Source: Bacillota bacterium
Lineage (GTDB): Bacteria; Bacillota; Clostridia; Lachnospirales; Lachnospiraceae
NCBI GenBank assembly: GCA_023428885.1
Contig: JAEYWQ010000006.1
Span: 1 to 11,402, forward strand
DNA: 11,402 nucleotides
Direction of reading: 5' to 3'
Position 1 is the stretch's first letter. The number at the start of each line of letters is the position of its first letter. The position numbers and the translations under genes are program-made. Of the stretch, positions 6,571-11,402 are shown in pieces. Under the pieces are notes generated by a model. It saw only the letters and a program-made list of their open reading frames with translations, searched no databases and was not told the origin of the DNA.

Positions 6571-6813
6571 ATGGAAGAAAGAGCGTATAAATGTCCAATT
6601 TGCCAGGGTAATGATTTAGTACTAAGGTATGAAGCGAGTTATGTGTATTCCTATAAGATTGATTCCGATCAACCAGGAAGAAAGAATTCAGATGAGTTTT
6701 TATCCTTTCAATATGACAAACGTGAGAATACAAGTAATAGAGAATATGTGGAATGCAATCATTGCGGGACCCAATTTCCATATCATGTTTTTATCGAAGC
6801 TAGAACCATCTAA
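6571..6813 (+). CDS. Small zinc-ribbon-like protein, unknown function
   Basis: This 80-residue protein has CPIC at 8-11 and CNHC at 62-65, a split pair of CxxC knuckles expected to hold one zinc ion. Between them lies a polar, Tyr-rich stretch of about 50 residues that is hydrophilic and has no membrane segment. AAGGAGG (6554-6560) is ten bases upstream of the ATG, a strong start. I cannot assign a named family; zinc ribbons of this kind occur in nucleic-acid-binding and protein-interaction modules, so the role is open. It is a single gene, divergent from the Cys-rich micropeptide and convergent with the phosphate operon, whose terminator lies downstream. Confidence 0.75.
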   Translation: MEERAYKCPICQGNDLVLRYEASYVYSYKIDSDQPGRKNSDEFLSFQYDKRENTSNREYVECNHCGTQFPYHVFIEARTI

Positions 6814-6910
6814 GGTAATGAGGTAATTTCATCCCATAACAGATCAGATTAAGCGTTTATGAACTGCGAATGGAGATTATAGCAAGGCAGTAGAGTATAT
6901 CAGTAAGCTG

Positions 6911-6947
6911 AATAAAAATAAAAAGGCTGTTGGTTATCCAACGGCCT
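6911..6947 (-). terminator. Intrinsic terminator of the phosphate transport operon
   Basis: On the minus strand a 10-bp stem (AGGCCGTTGG at 6947-6938 with CCAACAGCCT at 6933-6924, one G-U pair) with an ATAA loop is followed by a T-rich run interrupted by single A residues (6923-6911). It begins 23 bases after the DUF47 stop codon. On the plus strand it may weakly stop transcription from the zinc-ribbon gene. Confidence 0.85.
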
Positions 6948-6970
6948 CTTTGCATGGTAGTGTTCTCGGA

Positions 6971-7594
6971 TTATGAGTTTTTCATAACGATATTTTCGAT
7001 ATCATTCGCAACGTCTTCACAGCAATCGCAACACTTTTCCAAACGATGAAGAATCTCTGTCCAAACTAATAATTCTACTGGATCATTCGAGGTTTTGTAG
7101 AGGTTGCGGCAGGTATTCACATAAAGTGCATCACCTTTCTCTTCCATCGTATTAACATCTATTACTTTATCTTTTAATGTGGAAGATTTCTTAAAGTTTT
7201 TAAATTCAACCAGGGCTTCATATGTTGATTGACAGCACCTAACGATTAGGTCAGTGAACTCTATTATTTCTGGGCGGATTGCCTTAACATTAAAGATATC
7301 AATTCGGATAATTACATCTTCTACAGCATCGGTAATGTCGTCAATCTTTTGAGAAAGGCTGATGATATCTTCTCTCTCAATTGGAGGTAAGAATTCTTTA
7401 ATTAATCTACGTAACATCTCATGCTTAGCAAGATCTGCTGCGTGTTCAATTTCATGCATCTCGATAACTTTACTTGATAGAGTTTCTGGATCGAATTCAT
7501 GCAGAATCTTGCTCAGCATAACAGCACAGTTCAGGGAGTATTTCGCTAAGACTGAAAATTGCTCCATATAATCATATTCTTTTTTTCTTTCCAT
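6971..7594 (-). CDS. DUF47 family (PhoU-related) protein partner of PiT phosphate transporter
   Basis: This 207-residue, all-helical cytoplasmic protein belongs to the PhoU-like DUF47 family, which accompanies PiT transporters and is thought to control them or phosphate signalling. Visible family signs are an acidic PhoU-type metal-binding stretch HEIEHAADLAKHE (47-59), FLPPIEREDIISLSQKIDD (68-86) and the C-terminal helix RLEKCCDCCEDVANDIE (184-200). The CCDCC cluster (188-192) is rich in Cys. A longer frame to 7690 is rejected because it would cover the end of the permease gene; ATG 7594 has AAAGGGA seven bases upstream and gives the usual family length. The gene starts 23 bases after the PiT stop and shares its transcript. 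Confidence 0.92.
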   Translation of the reverse strand: MERKKEYDYMEQFSVLAKYSLNCAVMLSKILHEFDPETLSSKVIEMHEIEHAADLAKHEMLRRLIKEFLPPIEREDIISLSQKIDDITDAVEDVIIRIDIFNVKAIRPEIIEFTDLIVRCCQSTYEALVEFKNFKKSSTLKDKVIDVNTMEEKGDALYVNTCRNLYKTSNDPVELLVWTEILHRLEKCCDCCEDVANDIENIVMKNS

Positions 7595-7617
7595 TGTTTC
7601 TTCCCTTTCTATTCTAA

Positions 7618-8670
7618 TTAAAAGATTTTCATAAAGAGATAAGCGGTTAAGTAACCAACTAGACCACAGCCAGGGAAGGTAAGTACCCATGCATACATCA
7701 TTTCCTTAACGATGCTCCAATTTACAGAGGATAGACGTTTGGAAGCGCCAACACCCATAATTGAAGTGGTTTTTGTATGAGTAGTGCTCACAGGAATACC
7801 AAAGACAGAAGAAATGAGCAAACATACAGCCCCTGCTGCATCGGCAGCAAACCCTTGATATTTCTCTAGTTTTACCATACCCATACCAACAGTTTTGATA
7901 ATTTTATAACCACCGATGGAAGTACCGAGTGCCATGACTGCAGAACATAAAATCATTAGCCAGATAGGAATACTAAATTGGGTTACATTACCTTTTCCGT
8001 TGGCAAGAAAAGCACCTAACATGAAAACACCCATGAATTTCTGACCATCTTGAGCACCATGCATGAATGCCATGGCTGCTGCTCCAGATATTTGTGCACC
8101 TTTGAAAAACTTTGTTGTCTTTCTGCGATCCATTCCCTTGCAAATAAATTCTGTGATTCGAACCAGTATGAAACCAGATGAGAATCCTAAAACAGTAGAT
8201 AAGATTAAGCCATAGATTACCTTTACCCATTCACTTCCATTAATTCCAGAGAAACCACCCTGCAAAGCGATAGCAGCACCTGAGATTCCTGCGATTAAAG
8301 CATGGCTCTCGCTGGTTGGTATACCAAAAGCCCAGGCAGCTGTTGCCCAAATAACAATACCAAATAAAGCAGCACAAAGAGCTACTAAGGCATCTTTCGG
8401 ATTTCCACCAAAATCCACCATGTTAGCTATTGTTTGAGCTACGGTTGAGTTAACAAATGTCATAACCAATACACCTAAAAAATTGAAGACAGCAGCCATT
8501 AAGATTGCTTTTTTTGGATCCATAGAACGGGTGGATACACAAGTAGCAATGGCGTTAGGGGCATCTGTCCAACCATTTACAAGTATTACACCTAGAGTTA
8601 GGATGACCGTTATAAATAAAGCTGGATTCGATGTCAGCTGATTCAAAAAATCAGGCAATGAGATTGTCAT
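7618..8670 (-). CDS. pit: PiT-family inorganic phosphate permease
   Basis: This is a membrane transporter that moves phosphate by cation symport. The 350-residue product is strongly hydrophobic, with about ten membrane segments, and shows the duplicated PiT signatures: NGWTDAPNAIATCVST (32-47), GIPTSESHALIAG (116-128), HGAQDGQKFMG (204-214) and GIPVSTTHTKTTSIMGVG (291-308). The duplicated motif reads HGAQD rather than the commoner HGxND. The ATG at 8670 is preceded seven bases upstream by AGGAGG; the longer reading frame to 8808 adds an AT-rich non-coding leader and is rejected. It heads a two-gene operon with DUF47, and a PHO-box-like array upstream points to control by PhoP. Confidence 0.95.
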   Translation of the reverse strand: MTISLPDFLNQLTSNPALFITVILTLGVILVNGWTDAPNAIATCVSTRSMDPKKAILMAAVFNFLGVLVMTFVNSTVAQTIANMVDFGGNPKDALVALCAALFGIVIWATAAWAFGIPTSESHALIAGISGAAIALQGGFSGINGSEWVKVIYGLILSTVLGFSSGFILVRITEFICKGMDRRKTTKFFKGAQISGAAAMAFMHGAQDGQKFMGVFMLGAFLANGKGNVTQFSIPIWLMILCSAVMALGTSIGGYKIIKTVGMGMVKLEKYQGFAADAAGAVCLLISSVFGIPVSTTHTKTTSIMGVGASKRLSSVNWSIVKEMMYAWVLTFPGCGLVGYLTAYLFMKIF

Positions 8671-8681
8671 AGTATTTCCTC

Positions 8682-8728
8682 CTAAGTTACAATTAGTTTC
8701 TAAGTTACTAGAAACCACTAGAATTCTA
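8682..8728 (-). repeat. Repeats in the leader of the phosphate permease gene
   Basis: The nonamer CTAAGTTAC occurs twice in direct orientation (8682-8690 and 8700-8708), the first copy touching the ribosome binding site. GTTTCTA (8696-8702) and TAGAAAC (8709-8715) form a 7-bp stem with a 6-nt loop, and TAGAATTCTA (8719-8728) is a perfect palindrome. Together they could give the leader RNA structure just ahead of the start codon; function is unknown. Confidence 0.4.
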
Positions 8729-8777
8729 ACACGAATATTTATTAAAAACAATATGTGATTTAGGTAAAAATTCAATA

Positions 8778-8823
8778 TATTTAATATTTTGCTCGTATTT
8801 TTCAACAAAAATCATCTATTATT
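8778..8823 (-). promoter_or_regulatory. Candidate promoter(s) of the phosphate operon
   Basis: Two options are visible on the minus strand. AATAAT (8823-8818) lies 7 bases below the last PHO-like hexamer and 18 bases below the previous TTTACA (8847-8842); this fits a PhoP-activated promoter. Further downstream, TTGAAA (8805-8800) is separated by 16 bases from TAAATA (8783-8778). Sequence alone does not decide between them. Confidence 0.45.
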
Positions 8824-8830
8824 TAGAAGA

Positions 8831-8879
8831 TGTAAAAACATTGTAAAAACTGAGTAAAATTGAGTAAAAAATGTGTAAT
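8831..8879 (-). promoter_or_regulatory. PHO-box-like array of five hexamers (PhoP binding)
   Basis: On the minus strand, reading toward the permease gene: ATTACA (8879-8874), TTTACT (8868-8863), TTTACT (8858-8853), TTTACA (8847-8842) and TTTACA (8836-8831), separated by 5, 4, 5 and 5 bases. Gram-positive PhoP is known to bind direct repeats of TT(A/C/T)ACA-like hexamers with about 5-base spacers. The position upstream of a phosphate permease supports the call. The array also lies 100 bases upstream of the divergent GMC operon. Confidence 0.8.
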
Positions 8880-8978
8880 AGACTTAGAATTAAGAGGTCA
8901 TATGGTGAATCGTGGTTCTAACTAAGTACAGGCATCATATAGATATTATAGTATTGATGTCTGAAGGTGGGTGTCAGA

Positions 8979-9641
8979 TTGTTAATGGATAAGGATATAA
9001 ATAATATTTCGGAATCTAAAGCTAATAAGGATACTTTTATGGCTTTCGTCGATGCTATCATACCTCGAACCCCTATCTTAGCTCAGATTTATGGTGATAT
9101 AATGCTTTACGGAGCACTGGATCAAGAAGTCGACGTATATCTGGTGATGAATATAGAGTTTGATAGCAAAGGAGTTTCTTTCGTCCAAGTGATAACTGAG
9201 ATACTGAATCAAGCTAGCAAGCAGTATATGGTGGAAGAAGGAACGGAGAAAATATATCACTATTATCGAGTGAACCATATGAGAAGGCAGAGAGAACCTA
9301 TCGCATTTTCTGAATTACCAAGAAGGGAACGACTTCGGGCATTATCCTTATTAGAACAAAGTGAATATAGTTTTTCGATGAAAGAAAAATTTCAAGAACA
9401 CCCTAGGTTCCAATCAATCACAAGTTTTTTAGTTCAATTTACAATGCTTGGTTATTATTCAGAATGGTATGGATATGGAAGTACTAGATTATTAAAACCT
9501 AGCCAGAGAGTGTTCGAAACGGCTCCTATCAGTTGGCAGCAAACGAGCTATCCTGGACCATCATTTAGCCGTATTGAGCAAGTAAGAGAGTATAATGCAA
9601 TCAAAGAAAGCAGAAATTTGAGAGCGCAGGAGGAAGTATGA
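8979..9641 (+). CDS. Gluconate 2-dehydrogenase subunit 3-like protein (small subunit of GMC oxidoreductase)
   Basis: This 220-residue protein resembles the gluconate 2-dehydrogenase subunit 3 family, small partners of FAD-dependent GMC dehydrogenases. Typical parts are FMAFVDAIIPRTP (20-32) near the start, FSELPRRERLRALSLLEQ (110-127) in the middle, and a C-terminal YYSEWYGYGSTRL (159-171) and YPGPS segment. Family members are usually exported with a twin-arginine signal that carries the large subunit along; none is present here, nor any membrane segment. The start is uncertain: TTG 8979 is eight bases from AAGGTGG (8964-8970), while ATG 8985 is 14 bases away and GTG 8967 overlaps the site. 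Its stop overlaps the ATG of the large subunit, so the two are translationally coupled. Confidence 0.75.
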   Translation: MLMDKDINNISESKANKDTFMAFVDAIIPRTPILAQIYGDIMLYGALDQEVDVYLVMNIEFDSKGVSFVQVITEILNQASKQYMVEEGTEKIYHYYRVNHMRRQREPIAFSELPRRERLRALSLLEQSEYSFSMKEKFQEHPRFQSITSFLVQFTMLGYYSEWYGYGSTRLLKPSQRVFETAPISWQQTSYPGPSFSRIEQVREYNAIKESRNLRAQEEV

Positions 9642-11335
9642 GTGCTGATGTTGATGTAATTGTGATTGGAGCAGGTGGCGGCGGGGCTGTGGTTGCAAAA
9701 GAACTAGGTGAGAAAAATATCAAGGTTTTAGTTTTAGAAGCGGGTCCATGGTATGGAAATGAGAAATGGCCAAATCCTAATGAAGAACAAGGAGCTATTT
9801 CTAGTACAAGCTATGATGATCTAAGTATAGATATCTTAAATAAATGTTTTACTGATTTAGAAGATGATATGAATAATTTTGCTTATGGGAAACTTCGTTG
9901 GGGACCAGCCAATCGAGAACGTGGTCCATGGAATCGGATTCTTGACATAAGGGGATTTACTTGGCAAAGTTCTGGGGTTGGAGGTAGCACCCTTCATTAT
10001 TTTGCTAATTCACCCCGTGCTTTTCCAAGTTCCGTTGATCAGATTTGGCCAATCCCTTATCAGGAGCTAGTTCCATATTATGAGAAAGTGGAGCAAACGT
10101 TACCGGTTGCTCCAGCGCCAACAACACCGAAAGAAGATCTCTTTTACTACGGAGCTCAAAAGGCAGGCTGGGAAATGATAGAGTCACCAGAGGTAACAAG
10201 GCCAGGCTATCGTCCACAACCCAATGCTATCTTAAGGCCAAGCCAATCGACTGAACCAATTACCGGTAATATTAGGCCTGTTGGATGTAGTTTAAGAGGA
10301 CATTGCGTTAATGGATGTCATATTGGACCTACCGTGGAAGGAGTCGCGAAACGATCCACCCTAGTAAGCTATATACCACGAGCTCTTGCTACTGAGAATG
10401 TGGAGATAAGGCCAAATTCATTTGTAACTAAGATATTGACCGAAGATAATGAGGGAGACAACCTACACGCAATTGGTGTGGTATATAGGGATACCTGGAC
10501 AGGAAGAATACAGGAAGTAAGAGCAAATGTGGTAGTAATGTCAGCAGGTGCAGTAGAAACCCCAAGGTTATGGTTAAATTCCAACCTACCGAATAATGAA
10601 TGGGTGGGGAAAGGTCTGGTGAACCATTGGTTTGATAGTCTATCAGGTATATTCGAGGAAGAGGTGCTCATGGATGTCTTGGGAGTACCGGATATTAAGC
10701 CATATGTTGGACAGAATGCTGCAGCTAGATTCGATTATCCAGGACTTGGGGTTATCGAGACCTATGGCTTAAGCCCCGGCTTGCAATCTTTATTAAACTA
10801 CGGATCTAGTTCTAAGGATTATAGCTTCTTAAATCAAATGAACATGCAAGAGCCTTGGGATGTGGAAGGAACAGTAGTTGGAGAGCAATTAAAAGCCTAT
10901 ATGATGGACTATAGTAAAACTTTATCTCTCTTAATTTTTACAGATGATGATGTGAACATAGAGAATAGTATAACCTTAGATCCTGTCTTAAAGGATGAAA
11001 ATGGTTTTCTTCCTATATTAAAGTATCGTCCTTCTGCAGCTGATGATGTAAGAAGAAATCAGTTAGCTGTCATTGCATCAGATATATTGAGAAAAGCTGG
11101 AGCAAAAATTATCATCCGCTCCAACTGGCCTTCCAATGTGTTCATACATATTACAAGTACGATGAGAATAGGCTTAGTAACTGATTTAAATTGCCAAGCA
11201 AAGCAGGTAAAGAGACTTTTTATTGCTGATAATAGCGTTTTATTCAATGGTTTAGGGGGTCCAAATCCTACTTTGACCACGCAGGCGCTAGCGACTCGTA
11301 CGTCTGAAAAAATTGTGGAACAATATTTTAGTTAA
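9638..11335 (+). CDS. GMC-family FAD oxidoreductase (gluconate/sugar dehydrogenase-like large subunit)
   Basis: This 565-residue flavoprotein likely oxidises an alcohol group of a sugar, sugar acid or polyol. The FAD-binding Rossmann motif GAGGGG (11-16) is followed by acidic Glu 34. GVGGSTLHY (113-121) and SAGAVETPRLWL (302-313) are GMC signatures. The C-terminal active-site region has HITSTMRIG with His 504 and GGPNPTLT with Asn 543, the His/Asn catalytic pair. Cys 217, 223 and 227 (C-X5-C-X3-C, then IG) resemble the 3Fe-4S ligand motif of bacterial FAD-dependent glucose dehydrogenases. AGGAGG (9628-9633) lies in the upstream gene, whose stop overlaps this start. No cytochrome subunit follows within the window. 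The substrate and electron acceptor cannot be read from sequence. Confidence 0.9.
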   Translation: MSADVDVIVIGAGGGGAVVAKELGEKNIKVLVLEAGPWYGNEKWPNPNEEQGAISSTSYDDLSIDILNKCFTDLEDDMNNFAYGKLRWGPANRERGPWNRILDIRGFTWQSSGVGGSTLHYFANSPRAFPSSVDQIWPIPYQELVPYYEKVEQTLPVAPAPTTPKEDLFYYGAQKAGWEMIESPEVTRPGYRPQPNAILRPSQSTEPITGNIRPVGCSLRGHCVNGCHIGPTVEGVAKRSTLVSYIPRALATENVEIRPNSFVTKILTEDNEGDNLHAIGVVYRDTWTGRIQEVRANVVVMSAGAVETPRLWLNSNLPNNEWVGKGLVNHWFDSLSGIFEEEVLMDVLGVPDIKPYVGQNAAARFDYPGLGVIETYGLSPGLQSLLNYGSSSKDYSFLNQMNMQEPWDVEGTVVGEQLKAYMMDYSKTLSLLIFTDDDVNIENSITLDPVLKDENGFLPILKYRPSAADDVRRNQLAVIASDILRKAGAKIIIRSNWPSNVFIHITSTMRIGLVTDLNCQAKQVKRLFIADNSVLFNGLGGPNPTLTTQALATRTSEKIVEQYFS

Positions 11336-11367
11336 TAGATGAGAAGGGGACGAGACGACAAGGAGAC

Positions 11368-11402
11368 GGGGTTGTAGTCACGCCAATGCGTGACTACAAC
11401 CC
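11368..11402 (+). terminator. Strong hairpin after the GMC operon, cut by the window edge
   Basis: GGGTTGTAGTCACGC (11369-11383) and GCGTGACTACAACCC (11388-11402) form a perfect 15-bp stem with a CAAT loop, 33 bases after the GMC stop codon. Its place suits a terminator for the pair, but any T run would lie outside the window. The stem may be longer than seen. Confidence 0.6.

Larger units (their letters stand above)
8671..8978. other. Divergent intergenic region between the phosphate and GMC operons
   Basis: This 308-base region contains no supported gene. It holds the phosphate operon leader, promoter candidates and PHO-like array. Bases 8880-8978 should contain the promoter of the GMC pair, but I found no SigA site with both hexamers in good register. 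GTCATATG (8897-8904) resembles a SigE -35 element without a matching -10. Confidence 0.65.

Noticed and set aside
6467..6781. 104-residue minus-strand frame opposite the zinc-ribbon gene
   Set aside because: No start signals; it is the shadow of a gene with a strong ribosome binding site and clear CxxC motifs.
8897..8950. SigE, SigK or SigG sporulation promoter for the GMC pair
   Set aside because: GTCATATG resembles a SigE -35, but no matching -10 lies at 13-15 bases, and CATATAGAT departs from the SigK -10 pattern.
1..11402. CRISPR array, tRNA/rRNA gene, insertion sequence or prophage
   Set aside because: No regularly spaced identical repeats with unique spacers, no cloverleaf or rRNA sequence recognised, and no transposase, integrase or terminal inverted repeats seen.

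Overview
The window is low-GC DNA with strong AGGAGG-type ribosome binding sites, short operons and a near-consensus SigA promoter. That points to a Gram-positive anaerobe of the Clostridia, plausibly a Lachnospiraceae member. This is inferred from codon and protein style; no rRNA or other taxonomic marker is present.

Layout. Bases 1-433 are an AT-rich divergent intergenic region. On the minus strand a gene appears to begin at base 3, with its own promoter and a short leader that could fold over its ribosome binding site. On the plus strand a consensus promoter with an UP-element-like tract drives an oligopeptide-type ABC transporter operon (434-6203): lipoprotein binding protein, two permeases and two ATPases. 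A hairpin-forming inverted repeat lies between the binding protein and the first permease. A bidirectional terminator (6238-6269) closes the operon.

From 6268 to 6813 lies a small-gene island. On the minus strand there is an unlisted 38-residue peptide in which 12 residues are cysteine. Divergently on the plus strand there is an 80-residue protein with a split CxxC/CxxC zinc-ribbon pattern. An 11-bp perfect inverted repeat sits between them. I could assign neither gene to a known family.

Bases 6911-8880 are a minus-strand phosphate module. A PiT-family phosphate permease is followed 23 bases later by a PhoU-related DUF47 protein and a terminator. Upstream of the permease are five TTTACA-type hexamers at 10-11 bp period, which match the layout of a PhoP (PHO) box array and suggest induction by phosphate starvation.

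Bases 8979-11335 hold a translationally coupled plus-strand pair: a protein resembling the small subunit (subunit 3) of gluconate 2-dehydrogenase, and a GMC-family FAD oxidoreductase. The large subunit carries a C-X5-C-X3-C motif like the iron-sulfur site of bacterial FAD-dependent sugar dehydrogenases. The small subunit has no twin-arginine signal and no cytochrome subunit follows in the window, so the pair may work in the cytoplasm with another electron acceptor. A 15-bp hairpin ends the window.

The best candidates for something undescribed are the Cys-rich micropeptide and the cytoplasmic-looking GMC pair.
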